Below, piece after piece: positions 25,896 to 34,304 of a stretch of 64,000 nucleotides of DNA; positions within the stretch are counted from its first letter, which is position 1, and each line of letters starts with the position of its first letter. A model generated the notes under the pieces. The model was not told the origin of the DNA and searched no databases. It worked only from the letters and a program-made list of their open reading frames with translations. The translations under genes and the position numbers were made by a program. This DNA is from Bin87 sp965261195 (GTDB lineage Bacteria > Chloroflexota > Dehalococcoidia > Lucifugimonadales > UBA3495): positions 3,720,001-3,784,000 of the forward strand of contig OZ253455.1 in the NCBI GenBank assembly GCA_965261195.1, read 5' to 3'.

Positions 25896-26782
25896 TGCCG
25901 GCCCGCATTCTGAATGGTACCGAGATCGCCGCCGAACTGCGCGCGGAGGTAGCCGCAGGCGTAGCGCAACTTACTGCGTCCGGAGGCCCGCAACCCGGCC
26001 TGGCCGTCGCCCTGGTTGGCGGCGATGCAGCTTCGGTGGTGTACGTTCGCAACAAGGGACGCGCCTGCACTGAAGCCGGTATGCACTCCGAGACTTTCCA
26101 TCTCCCGGAGGACACTCCGCAAGATGTGCTGTTGAGTCTTATCGCCCGACTGAATGCCGACGACAGATTCCACGGCATTCTGGTGCAGTTGCCCTTGCCC
26201 GCCCAGATTAATGAAGCGACGGTAATTGAGTGCATCGCACCGGCCAAGGACGTGGACGGTTTGCATCCCGTCAGCCAGGGCAGATTGCTGCAAGGTGAAC
26301 CCAGCTATCTGCCCTGCACACCGTCGGGCGTCCAGCAGGTGCTGCTGCGGTCGGGATACGACCCGGCCGGCCAGCATGTGGTAATCGTCGGACGTAGCAA
26401 CATCGTGGGCAAGCCGTTGGCGGCGTTGCTGATGCAGCGGTCCAGCGGCGGCAACGCCACCGTAACCGTGTGCCACACTCGCACCCGCAACCTGGCCGAC
26501 ATCACCCGCCAGGCGGACATTCTGGTGGCTGCGATGGGGGTGCCCGGCGCGATAACCGCGGAGATGGTGCGCGCCGGCGCGGTAGTCATTGACGTGGGTA
26601 TCAATCAGGTTGACGATGCGACGCGGCGACGGGGTTACCGGCTGGTGGGCGATGTTGACTTTGACGCGGTGGCGGCCAAGGCAGAAGCAATTACGCCTGT
26701 CCCCGGCGGCATCGGCCCCGTGACCATCGCCATGCTGCTCAGCAACACGCTGGACGCCGCCCGTCGCACTCATTTCGGTTAA
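25895..26782 (+). CDS. folD: Methylenetetrahydrofolate dehydrogenase/cyclohydrolase FolD
   Basis: 295 residues, normal length. It catalyses two steps of one-carbon folate interconversion. Seen in sequence: YVRNKGRACTEAG with the catalytic Lys region, the HGILVQLPLP motif, PAKDVDGLHP, GRSNIVGKPLAALL (NADP-binding loop) and the late PVPGGIGPVTIAMLL. The start MPARILNG overlaps the upstream Uma2 stop by one base. Upstream of folD no separate promoter is visible, so expression may depend on the Uma2 operon. Confidence 0.95.
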   Translation: MPARILNGTEIAAELRAEVAAGVAQLTASGGPQPGLAVALVGGDAASVVYVRNKGRACTEAGMHSETFHLPEDTPQDVLLSLIARLNADDRFHGILVQLPLPAQINEATVIECIAPAKDVDGLHPVSQGRLLQGEPSYLPCTPSGVQQVLLRSGYDPAGQHVVIVGRSNIVGKPLAALLMQRSSGGNATVTVCHTRTRNLADITRQADILVAAMGVPGAITAEMVRAGAVVIDVGINQVDDATRRRGYRLVGDVDFDAVAAKAEAITPVPGGIGPVTIAMLLSNTLDAARRTHFG

Positions 26783-26800
26783 CCCGTGCCGCATAAACTT

Positions 26801-26830
26801 TGTCATTGCGAGCGTAGCGTGGCAATCTCG
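26801..26830 (+). repeat. Dispersed 30-bp 'tgtcattgcgagcg' repeat
   Basis: A full copy of the window's dispersed repeat (tgtcattgcgagcgtagcg... ending ggcaatctcg) between folD and queA. It lies 19 bp after the folD stop and upstream of the queA ATG at 26849. It would appear as a false N-terminal extension of queA if the frame were opened at 26786. Confidence 0.75.
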
Positions 26831-26848
26831 CTGCCCACTCACACCGCC

Positions 26849-27916
26849 ATGCGCACCAGCGATTTCGACTACCACCTCCCCGAAGAGCGCATCGCCCAAA
26901 CCCCCGCCGAACCCAGGGATTCGTCGCGTCTGCTGGTGCTGCCCCGCTTTGCGACCGGCCCGGCCAACGCCGGGGAAGTCCAGCATCGCACGTTCCGACA
27001 ACTGCTCGACTATCTGCGCCCCGGCGATCTGATGGTGTTCAATCGCAGCCGGGTGATCCCGGCGCGACTGCATGGGACGGAGGTGCGCTCCGGGGCAAGG
27101 GTGGAAATTTTGCTGGTGCGCCGGCAGGAGCCAAACGTCTGGCAGGCTTTGGGCCGACCCGGCCGCCGGCTGCGGGTCGGAGCTGAGGTGATCGTGGGCA
27201 ACGACTCCGCATCCGGTGACGTCGCCGCGACGCGGATACAGATAGTTGCCGCCCATGAGAACGGTCTGCGCACCGTTCGGCTCTCCGATGACAGCGCACT
27301 GGAACACCTGGGCGAGCTGCCGTTGCCGCCCTATATCAAGGAAACACCGCGCGATCCGGGACGCTATCAGACCGTGTACGCTGATGTTCCGGGCAGCGTG
27401 GCGGCTCCAACCGCGGGCCTGCATTTCACCGACCGGCTCCTGGCCGACATTCGGGCCGTGGGCGTATCAACGGAGTGGGTTACTTTGCACGTTGGTCTGG
27501 ACACTTTCCGACCGGTGCGCGGTGAGGACATCGCCGAGCACCAGATTCACACCGAGTGGTACGAACTGCCGGCCGCTACCGCCGAGGCCATCAACAACAC
27601 CAGGCAATCGGGCGGGCGAGTCATCGCCGTGGGCACCACCACCGTGCGCACGCTGGAGCAAGTCGCTCAGGACGCCAACGCTGCCAGTCTGGATAGCATC
27701 GGTGCAGCTGCCGGCGACGCCAACCTGTTCATCCTGCCCGGGCACCGCTTCCGGCTGGTGGATGGAATGCTGACCAACTTCCACCTGCCCCGGTCCACGC
27801 TGCTGATGCTGGTGTCTGCCTTCGCCGGACGGGAGCGCATCCTGGCGGCCTACCGGACGGCGGTTGAGCAAGGCTACCGCTTCTATTCCTTCGGGGATGC
27901 GATGCTCATTATCTAG
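26849..27916 (+). CDS. queA: S-adenosylmethionine:tRNA ribosyltransferase-isomerase QueA
   Basis: 355 residues. It adds the epoxycyclopentane group in queuosine synthesis. Motifs: FDYHLPEERIAQTPAEPRD at the start, LMVFNRSRVIPARL, PTAGLHFTDRLL, HVGLDTFRPVRGED, and FHLPRSTLLMLVSAF near the C-terminus. The ATG at 26849 follows the dispersed repeat; no strong ribosome site is evident, and frames upstream are repeat-derived. Its stop overlaps the convergent Uma2 stop at the palindrome CTAG. Confidence 0.95.
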   Translation: MRTSDFDYHLPEERIAQTPAEPRDSSRLLVLPRFATGPANAGEVQHRTFRQLLDYLRPGDLMVFNRSRVIPARLHGTEVRSGARVEILLVRRQEPNVWQALGRPGRRLRVGAEVIVGNDSASGDVAATRIQIVAAHENGLRTVRLSDDSALEHLGELPLPPYIKETPRDPGRYQTVYADVPGSVAAPTAGLHFTDRLLADIRAVGVSTEWVTLHVGLDTFRPVRGEDIAEHQIHTEWYELPAATAEAINNTRQSGGRVIAVGTTTVRTLEQVAQDANAASLDSIGAAAGDANLFILPGHRFRLVDGMLTNFHLPRSTLLMLVSAFAGRERILAAYRTAVEQGYRFYSFGDAMLII

Positions 27917-28485
27917 CGCTGGCGCGGGCCAAAGGCGAAAATATCGGCCACTGGGCAGGTGAATCCGGGCAGCACTGGGTCGCCAGTCAGAGTATCGTTG
28001 ATGCCAAAGCGCACTACCGAACCATCGTCGTGGTGAGCGATTACTTCCCGAGCGCCGATGTATGCCACCAGGACCAAACGTGCCCCTGCGTCCAGCCATG
28101 CTTGTGTCTTGGCATCCACTACCGCCGCCCGGTAGTCGGGTGAAACCACCTCCACCACCAAGTCAGGGACAACCCCGAAAACGTAACCCCGCTCCGGCAG
28201 TGGTTCGGTGATGCGCTCGAGGGATATGATGGCATAGTCGGCAGCCAGAACAGTGTCCGGCGCCCGCTCGATGTACGCTGCAGCTTCCGGGCCACCGACG
28301 AAAGGCAGGTTGTTCTGTCTGACGAAAGAGCCAATCTGCCAACCGATTTGGTCGGTTACGACAGTGTGCATAATACCTGGTGGCGGCATTTCAATCAGCT
28401 CTCCCCGGATTAGCTCGTAGCGCTTGCCATCATCCGGCATCGCCAGCAAGTCATCGGCGGTCAGCAGCTTCTTGGCGGTAGTCAT
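27913..28485 (-). CDS. Uma2-family putative endonuclease (fifth, separate copy)
   Basis: 190 residues. A typical shorter member: N-terminal LTADDLLAMPDDGKRYELIRGELIEM, then APDTVLAADYAIIS, VPDLVVEVVSPDYRAAVVDAKTQAWLDAGARLVL. The Asp, Glu and Lys of the PD-(D/E)XK core are present. It is clearly distinct from the tandem four, and closer to the canonical Uma2 form. Opposite strand to queA, with stop codons sharing CTAG. Confidence 0.87.
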   Translation of the reverse strand: MTTAKKLLTADDLLAMPDDGKRYELIRGELIEMPPPGIMHTVVTDQIGWQIGSFVRQNNLPFVGGPEAAAYIERAPDTVLAADYAIISLERITEPLPERGYVFGVVPDLVVEVVSPDYRAAVVDAKTQAWLDAGARLVLVAYIGAREVIAHHDDGSVVRFGINDTLTGDPVLPGFTCPVADIFAFGPRQR

Positions 28486-28518
28486 TGCCTCGCCTCCCGT
28501 AGGGACAAACGGTCTGGA

Positions 28519-28758
28519 TTATTGCGGAGAGTCTGGTCCATAGTTGCGCCGCGCCACAGTCAGGCGCGCGCCGCCCAAGCCCAGGATTGCCCCGATAGAC
28601 ACTTTGACCATCCAGTCGCCGATTGCGATGAGATTGTCGTGGGCCGGATTGAAATGGTCAGCTGGAACCGACGCAACGTAAAGCAAGATGCCGATGCCTA
28701 CCAACATTATCGCGAACAGGGCAGCCAGTATCCACAACGGGCTGAGCGGTCCTCTCAC
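28519..28758 (-). CDS. Small membrane protein, unknown
   Basis: 79 residues with two hydrophobic segments (ILAALFAIMLVGIGILLYVA and VSIGAILGLGGARLTVA). The GTG start overlaps the upstream gene's stop by 4 bases (GTGA). No family recognised. It lies just upstream of, and divergent from, the mcrB gene. Confidence 0.5.
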   Translation of the reverse strand: MRGPLSPLWILAALFAIMLVGIGILLYVASVPADHFNPAHDNLIAIGDWMVKVSIGAILGLGGARLTVARRNYGPDSPQ

Positions 28759-28916
28759 GGCTCGACTTCTCCCGACGGGTTAGTCTGGGGCGGCTGAGTC
28801 GGCCGCGGGCTGCCATACTCGGCGCGGAACAGGTGGTAGAATATCCCGCCCATCGCTACCAGGAAGCCAACCAGCCCGATTACTATTAGCGTCATCCCCA
28901 ATATTTGCAAAAACAT
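28755..28916 (-). CDS. Very small membrane protein, unknown
   Basis: 53 residues with one long hydrophobic helix pair (LQILGMTLIVIGLVGFLVAMGGIFYHLF) followed by a proline-rich polar tail. GGAGGG precedes the ATG at 28916. Coupled to the next gene by a 4-base overlap. Divergent from mcrB with about 147 bp between them. Confidence 0.5.
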   Translation of the reverse strand: MFLQILGMTLIVIGLVGFLVAMGGIFYHLFRAEYGSPRPTQPPQTNPSGEVEP

Positions 28917-29063
28917 GGTTAGCCCTCCCTCCTCAGGTTCGCTCCCCCCGCTACAATCGCATTGTACCACTGGCATCTCCCCGACAGCGTGGGGGAACGC
29001 TTGCTATACTGACCGCCACCGTAGCGATGCGGCAAAGGGAGCTGCGAATGGGAGGTAAGGGAA

Positions 29064-30503
29064 ATGGTTGCGCCTGCTGACAATAGCAACGGGCGCCCGG
29101 TGTGGTTCGTCGGCACCCTGTGGGGCGGCACCGATGACCAGATTGAGCGATTCCTGAAACAGGGCATTTGGGAGAACGGTTGGGATGACGACCACTTCTC
29201 GGCGGGCGTGGTCAAGTCAGTCCAACCCGGAGACCGGATTGCCATCAAGTCAACGTATCGGCGCAAGTACGAATTGCCGTTTGACAACCGAGGGGAGTAC
29301 GTCTCTACGATGCGTATCAAGGCCACCGGCATCGTTAGGGAAAATTTGGGCGATGGGCGCTACCTGAAGGTTGGCTGGCAACCCGTTGGCGAGCTAATGG
29401 AGTGGTACTTTTACACCTATCGTGGAACCATTTGGGAAGTGTGGCCCGGTACGTGGGCGGCTGACCAATTAATCGGTTTCGCTTTTGACAACCAGAAGCA
29501 AGACATTGACAGTTTCCGTAATGATCCCTATTGGGAGGGTCGATTTGGCGATGCCGGTTATCTCAATCAGGCAGACCCGCCCGAACCGGAACCAACATAC
29601 GACCCACAACCTCCGCCATCCTACGCCATCGACAACATCATCGCCGAAGGCTGCTTCCTCGACCGTGCCAAACTGGAAACCATGTTGCAGCGGCTTGCAG
29701 TCAAGCAAAACCTCATCCTCCAAGGCCCGCCCGGAACCGGCAAAACCTGGCTCGCCAAAAAACTGGCCTACGCCCTGATCGGATACAAAGACGATTCCAA
29801 AGTCAGGCCGTTGCAGTTTCACCCGAACCTGTCCTACGAGGATTTTGTGCGCGGCTGGCGGCCCCAGGGCGACGGTAAGCTAGCGCTGGTGGACGGCCCT
29901 TTTCTGCAACTGGTCGAGGACGCCAAGCAAAACCCGGATGACGAGTATGTAATGGTCATCGAGGAAATCAACCGAGGCAATCCGGCGCAGATTTTCGGCG
30001 AGATGCTGACACTGCTGGAGGCCGACAAGCGGAATGAAGGTGGGGCACTGGCATTAGCTTATCCCCGCAAACCCGGCGAGCGCGTCCACATCCCGCCCAA
30101 CGTGTACGTTATCGGCACAATGAACGTTGCCGACCGCTCGCTGGCGCTGGTTGATTTGGCTTTACGCCGGCGGTTTGCGTTCTTTGACCTGGAACCCATC
30201 TTTGGAAGCGTTTGGCGCAATTGGATGCAGGAACAGTTTGGAATCGATGTCAACTTTCTATCGAACGTTGAGCATCGGATCACGTCACTGAATGAACAAA
30301 TTGCAGACGACCGCAGTTTGGGCCCGCAGTTCCGCATCGGCCACAGCTACGTCACCCCCGCGCCCAGCGTCGCCATCGCCGACCCGGTGGAATGGTTCAT
30401 TCAGGTGGTCGAAACCGAGATTGGCCCGCTGCTGGATGAGTATTGGTTTGACAGCCTAGAGAGGGCCGCCGCCGCCGAATCGGAATTGTTGGACGGTCTG
30501 TAA
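29064..30503 (+). CDS. mcrB: McrB-like GTPase/AAA+ protein with N-terminal EVE-like domain
   Basis: 479 residues. The N-terminal 150 residues (PVWFVGTLWGGTDDQIERF, GIWENGW) look like an EVE/PUA-type modified-base-binding domain. The AAA+ part has Walker A GPPGTGKTWLAKK (about residues 221-233), Walker B EEINRGNPAQIFGEM, and the McrB-type GTMNVADRSLALVDLALRRRF. McrBC cuts DNA carrying modified cytosine after nucleotide hydrolysis. The ATG at 29064 follows GGAGG. The matching mcrC lies at 30991, separated by two tiny membrane-protein genes. Confidence 0.9.
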   Translation: MVAPADNSNGRPVWFVGTLWGGTDDQIERFLKQGIWENGWDDDHFSAGVVKSVQPGDRIAIKSTYRRKYELPFDNRGEYVSTMRIKATGIVRENLGDGRYLKVGWQPVGELMEWYFYTYRGTIWEVWPGTWAADQLIGFAFDNQKQDIDSFRNDPYWEGRFGDAGYLNQADPPEPEPTYDPQPPPSYAIDNIIAEGCFLDRAKLETMLQRLAVKQNLILQGPPGTGKTWLAKKLAYALIGYKDDSKVRPLQFHPNLSYEDFVRGWRPQGDGKLALVDGPFLQLVEDAKQNPDDEYVMVIEEINRGNPAQIFGEMLTLLEADKRNEGGALALAYPRKPGERVHIPPNVYVIGTMNVADRSLALVDLALRRRFAFFDLEPIFGSVWRNWMQEQFGIDVNFLSNVEHRITSLNEQIADDRSLGPQFRIGHSYVTPAPSVAIADPVEWFIQVVETEIGPLLDEYWFDSLERAAAAESELLDGL

Positions 30504-30598
30504 CGATGCCGGCGGTTTTCGCCAACCCGCGCCGGCCGTTGACACAGGCAACCCGCCGGGTTTAGCATTTCGCCACTCTTGGGAGAGGGGGCAGCGCG

Positions 30599-30796
30599 AT
30601 GTTGTATAGAGTTTTCATCGCGTCCAGTGCGGCGGCGTTCTTTCTCGGCATATTCGTGTTCCTGATGGGTGTGCATCTGTTGCCGGGTTTGGCGCCGGTC
30701 ATCCTGCCGGTGAGCGCGTTGTTGGCCGGAGTTGCGGGCGTCGTCTCTGCGGTGTCGGGTATAGCGCTGGTTTGGTCCCCTGGTGTCCGGGCTTAA
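30599..30796 (+). CDS. Small membrane protein encoded between mcrB and mcrC (first)
   Basis: 65 residues with two hydrophobic helices (VFIASSAAAFFLGIFVFLMG and VILPVSALLAGVAGVVSAVS). A GGGAGAGGG-type ribosome site precedes the ATG. Not recognised. It overlaps the next gene by 14 bp. Its position inside a McrBC operon suggests, but does not prove, a defence-linked role. Confidence 0.6.
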   Translation: MLYRVFIASSAAAFFLGIFVFLMGVHLLPGLAPVILPVSALLAGVAGVVSAVSGIALVWSPGVRA

Positions 30797-30977
30797 GGCG
30801 ATACTGACGACCCTCGGCGTCGTTTTCGCCGTGCTGGGAGTAACACTGGTTGTATTAGCCGTAGCATGGCTGATAGATAATTTCAGCGTTGACCGACTCC
30901 TCGCTGCCGCCGGCGTTCTGCTAAGCGCGGCGGCCCTCTTGTTCACGTTAATCGTGTATTTTAGCCGTCGGCGTTAG
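30783..30977 (+). CDS. Small membrane protein encoded between mcrB and mcrC (second)
   Basis: 64 residues, two hydrophobic helices (LGVVFAVLGVTLVVLAVAWL and LLAAAGVLLSAAALLFTLIV) and a basic end YFSRRR. The start is GTG at 30783 inside the previous gene. It ends 13 bp before mcrC, so the four genes form one transcription unit. Confidence 0.58.
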   Translation: MSGLKAILTTLGVVFAVLGVTLVVLAVAWLIDNFSVDRLLAAAGVLLSAAALLFTLIVYFSRRR

Positions 30978-30990
30978 CGGAGGCCGTGCC

Positions 30991-32154
30991 GTGCTTGACC
31001 TTCGCAACGATGCATCCGCCGCGGCAACCGTTGGCTACATCGGCCGCATTCCGGTCAGAAATATCTGGCTGTTGATGCTGTATGCCTCTGACCTTTACCG
31101 GGAACTGCCACCGGTTCGGAGCGTTGATTTGGAAGACGCTCCCGACGACATTCCCAATTTGGTTGCGGAACTGCTCACCCATGCCGTGGAGCGGCGGCTG
31201 CGGCGCAATTTGACCATTGGCTATCAACGTCGGGAAGCCGACCTGAACCGGGTGCGCGGGCGCATCAACCTGCTCCGCACCGAACGCCGACAACTGTTGC
31301 AGCGGGGCCGAGTGGCCTGTAGCTTTGACGAGCTGACGGTTGACACACCACGCAACCGATTCGTCAGGGCGGCGCTGCTGGAACTGGCAAAGGTTGTCCA
31401 AAAGCCGGAATTGGCCCGTAGTTGTCGGATTCTGGCCGCCAGTATGGAGCGCGCCGGCGTCAGTGGCGACCTGTTGCTAACTCAGCACCGGGGCCGGCAG
31501 GAATTCCCGTTGGGACGTCTGGGGCGGCTCGACGCCGCTGACCGTCAGATGCTGGCCGCCGCCCGGTTGGCGTTCGACCTTGCTCTGCCCACCGAGGACG
31601 CGGGGATGGCTCATTTCACTGCGCCCGACCGGGAAGAGCGGTGGGCAAGGCAACTGTTTGAGGCTGCCGTAGGCGGTTTCTACACCGTTGTGCTTCCCCG
31701 AAACGTCTGGAACGTAAAAACAGGCGGCAGGATGCGATGGCCTTATGGAGCGCACACGCTGGGAATCCCGGAACTGTTGCCGTCAATGCAAACGGATATC
31801 GTGCTAGAGCGGCAGTGCTTAAACGGCCCATCCAAAGGTCAGCGTATCGTTATAGACACCAAATTTACGTCTATCGTAAGTAAAGGCCAGTACGGAAATC
31901 AGTCGCTCAAGAGCGATCATATTTATCAGCTCTACGCTTACCTGCGGTCCCAGGAACGACTCTACGATCCTGTGTATTACCGTTCCACCGGGGTCTTGTT
32001 GTACCCAGCCATTGATACCTGTATAGACGAGGCGGCAGTCATTCAGGGCCACGAGGTGCGTTTCGCTACCGTTGACTTGGCTGCCGACGGCCAGACCATC
32101 AGGCGGCAACTGCTGCGAGTTGTGGACTACAGCCCGCTAACCGCCGTTAGCTAA
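30991..32154 (+). CDS. mcrC: McrC-like nuclease subunit
   Basis: 387 residues. N-terminal beta-rich part (YIGRIPVRNIWLLMLYASDLYR), a charged helical part (VRGRINLLRTERRQLLQRGRVACSFDELTVDTPRNRFVRAAL) and the C-terminal PD-(D/E)XK nuclease core: MQTDIVLE followed by IVIDTKF with Asp and Lys. This is the standard McrC layout. The start is GTG 30991 with GGAGG about 10 bases upstream. Its 3' end overlaps the convergent membrane protein gene by 8 bp. Confidence 0.92.
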   Translation: MLDLRNDASAAATVGYIGRIPVRNIWLLMLYASDLYRELPPVRSVDLEDAPDDIPNLVAELLTHAVERRLRRNLTIGYQRREADLNRVRGRINLLRTERRQLLQRGRVACSFDELTVDTPRNRFVRAALLELAKVVQKPELARSCRILAASMERAGVSGDLLLTQHRGRQEFPLGRLGRLDAADRQMLAAARLAFDLALPTEDAGMAHFTAPDREERWARQLFEAAVGGFYTVVLPRNVWNVKTGGRMRWPYGAHTLGIPELLPSMQTDIVLERQCLNGPSKGQRIVIDTKFTSIVSKGQYGNQSLKSDHIYQLYAYLRSQERLYDPVYYRSTGVLLYPAIDTCIDEAAVIQGHEVRFATVDLAADGQTIRRQLLRVVDYSPLTAVS

Positions 32155-32950
32155 AACGCGGGCGTTCGTCTTCGCGGTTGCTGTCGTTGCTATCATCGCG
32201 CAGGCTGCGACGTTGGGAACCACGGCTGCGGCCGGAGTTTGCGTCTCCGGAGCCAGTGTCGCCGGAGCTAGCGTCGCCGGAGCCCGCGTCGGTGGTCTGG
32301 TCGTCCCCGCCCTCCGCATCTGCTGGTTGGGAGTCAACAACCTCAGGCTCAACGGCGGAAGAGTCAACGACGTCCGGGGCTGCTTCGGTCTGGCCGGCTT
32401 CGCCATCGTCAGAGTCTTCACGCGGTGGCGGCGCGAACTGGGGATAGGCTCGACGGAACTCGGCCATGGCGGAATCCAGGTGCGCGTGGAACTCTTCCGG
32501 GTCGCGCACCTGAATGGCAATGCGCTTTCGGTTAATCGTGTACACCCGGAGGGGGTCGCCCATGAAACCCCGGTCATTCACCGCCTCCTGAATCTGGCTG
32601 AAGTGAATCGACCGGTTGCGCGGCGTCCCGAACATGATTACCAACGCATCCGAATAGACCCGATACTGACGGGGTGAGGTTAGCCACGAGTACGCCCCAA
32701 CGCCAATACCGACCACGATGAGGAGCCAGGACCCACCGCCGCTTCGGCCCGATTGCTGGCCCTCGCCATCCGCTTCTGGCTGACCTTCCTGCACCTGCCC
32801 GGTTTCGGCGGACGGTGAGTCCCCGGATCGCGCCTCGGTGATCACCTGGTAAATGCCGAAGAGGATAACGGCCGCCGCCAGAATGAGAGTGAGGTTGAAT
32901 CGAACCCGACTAGGCGCCCAAAATAAGAGTTGGGTCTCAGCCTGCTGCAT
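32147..32950 (-). CDS. Membrane protein with PH-like domain, unknown
   Basis: 267 residues. Two hydrophobic segments (LTLILAAAVILFGIYQVI and SWLLIVVGIGVGAYSWL) separated by an acidic Gln/Gly-rich loop, then a bacterial PH-like beta domain (YRVYSDALVIMFGTPRNRSIHFSQIQEAV). The last 90 residues are low-complexity (repeats of SGDASSGDTG type) and very acidic, then basic. Convergent with mcrC. The domain is common in bacterial membrane proteins of unknown role. Confidence 0.62.
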   Translation of the reverse strand: MQQAETQLLFWAPSRVRFNLTLILAAAVILFGIYQVITEARSGDSPSAETGQVQEGQPEADGEGQQSGRSGGGSWLLIVVGIGVGAYSWLTSPRQYRVYSDALVIMFGTPRNRSIHFSQIQEAVNDRGFMGDPLRVYTINRKRIAIQVRDPEEFHAHLDSAMAEFRRAYPQFAPPPREDSDDGEAGQTEAAPDVVDSSAVEPEVVDSQPADAEGGDDQTTDAGSGDASSGDTGSGDANSGRSRGSQRRSLRDDSNDSNREDERPRFS

Positions 32951-33362
32951 ACTAATCTCACACCTGCGGTGTTTTACGCCGACGTTAGTTGAATCGGCGC
33001 ACCGGGCAGCAAGAGCGCCACCGGCACGACGACAAATATCTTACCACACGCCGCCCGACATCCCTACTTTACGCGTGCCCGCTTTGTCAAACCAACCCGG
33101 CCGGCGGCTCACGCGTACCCGCTTGGGTCTGTCATTGCGAGCGTAGCGTGGCAATCTCGTCGTCGTAGCAATGGTGATTCACCGAGGTGTACCCAACCTC
33201 ATCGAGATTGCCACGTCGCTATGCGTCTCGCAATGGCAGACCAAAGTGGGTACGGCCGGCCCGTGTTTGGCTTGACCGTGCCCGGCTATGGTGCCAGAAT
33301 TGGGCCGGGATACTGCTATCCAACCACACCACAACCCAGCTAATTCACAGGAGGCTACGGCC
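32951..33362. other. Intergenic region with dispersed repeats
   Basis: About 410 bp without a credible gene. It contains a plus-strand copy (33130-33159) and a diverged minus-strand copy (33203-33240) of the tcattgcgagcg repeat, plus near-duplicate 'acccgcttgg/gccggcgg' GC blocks. The ribosome site for the FAH-family gene (CAGGAGG) is at 33347. Confidence 0.6.
33130..33240. repeat. Inverted pair of dispersed 'tcattgcgagcg' repeats
   Basis: The copy at 33130-33159 reads gtcattgcgagcgtagcgtg then gcaatctcg. The copy at 33203-33240 is its diverged complement (cgagattgccacgtcgc...). They could form a long hairpin of about 110 nt. Confidence 0.75.
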
Positions 33363-34148
33363 ATGCTGATTTGCAAGTTTCGCACCGGAGACCGGGAGGC
33401 CTACGGTATCGTTGAAGGCGACAACGTAATGGAGGTGCAGGGCGGCCTGTTCGACGGGCTGCAACAAACCGGCAGCAAGTATGCGTTGAGTTCCGTGAAA
33501 CTGCTTCCGCCGGTGGTTCCACCGACCTTCTACGCCGCCGGCATCAACTTCCCGGAGCACGTTACCTGGGCGGCTCAAATGCGCGGCGAGGAACCCAACC
33601 TCCCCAAACAGGCCGATGTCGGTTACCGCGCCGTTAACGCCCTGACCGGCCACGGCGACCCCATCATGGTGCCGGCCGACGCCACCGAGATGTTGCAGTA
33701 CGAAGGCGAGGTCGTGGTCGTCATCGGCAAAGAATGCCGGAACGTTACCGAAGAACAGGCGCTGGATTATGTGCTGGGCTACACCATCGGCAACGATGTC
33801 AGCGAGCGCACCTGGCAACGCAACGACCGCACCATGTGGCGCGCCAAAAACACCGACACCTTCAAGCCGATGGGACCCTGGATCGCCACCGACGTGGACC
33901 CTGACCAGATGCACGTTACCATCGAGGTTAACCAGAAGGTCGTTGGCGAGTATGACCTGACTACGGCAATTTTCGGCGTGCGCCACTACATCAGCGAGAT
34001 GAGCAAGTACCTGACGCTGGTGCCGGGGGACATCCTGTGGATGGGCACCGATGGCGCAACTGAGAACATGAAAGACGGCGACGTGTGCGACATCACCGTC
34101 AGCAGCATCGGCACCCTGAGCAACCCGGTGGTGTGGGGCAAAGCCTGA
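33363..34148 (+). CDS. Fumarylacetoacetate hydrolase-family enzyme
   Basis: 261 residues. The FAH-fold landmarks are FYAAGINFPEHVTWAA, YEGEVVVVIGKECRNV, YTIGNDVSERTWQRNDRT and LVPGDILWMGTDGA, with Glu/Glu/Asp metal ligands in the first two. Such enzymes hydrolyse or decarboxylate 2-oxo acids in aromatic catabolism; the substrate is not predictable. ATG 33363 follows CAGGAGG. Downstream is a GC hairpin (34165-34197, cgtcccc with ggggacg) that could terminate it. Confidence 0.88.
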   Translation: MLICKFRTGDREAYGIVEGDNVMEVQGGLFDGLQQTGSKYALSSVKLLPPVVPPTFYAAGINFPEHVTWAAQMRGEEPNLPKQADVGYRAVNALTGHGDPIMVPADATEMLQYEGEVVVVIGKECRNVTEEQALDYVLGYTIGNDVSERTWQRNDRTMWRAKNTDTFKPMGPWIATDVDPDQMHVTIEVNQKVVGEYDLTTAIFGVRHYISEMSKYLTLVPGDILWMGTDGATENMKDGDVCDITVSSIGTLSNPVVWGKA

Positions 34149-34164
34149 TCTCTCCAAACCTTCA

Positions 34165-34204
34165 CGTCCCCGGGCCGGAACCAGCCGTCCGGGGACGCCG
34201 TTTA
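34165..34204 (+). terminator. Probable terminator after the FAH-family gene
   Basis: Stem cgtcccc(gg) at 34165-34173 and ccggggacg at 34189-34197 followed by ccgttta. The T run is short, so termination efficiency is uncertain. Confidence 0.45.
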
Positions 34205-34304
34205 GTCAACGCCCGGTGGTGCGGCGCCAAGAGCTAGCGCCGGCGGCTGGCGCGCGGCGACTCATCTGGACAAACCCCCGGCAATCCCGTACAGTCTGGC
34301 ACCT

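Noticed and set aside
25871..27424. 517-codon minus-strand frame
   Set aside because: Antisense to folD and queA; no start signal and no family.
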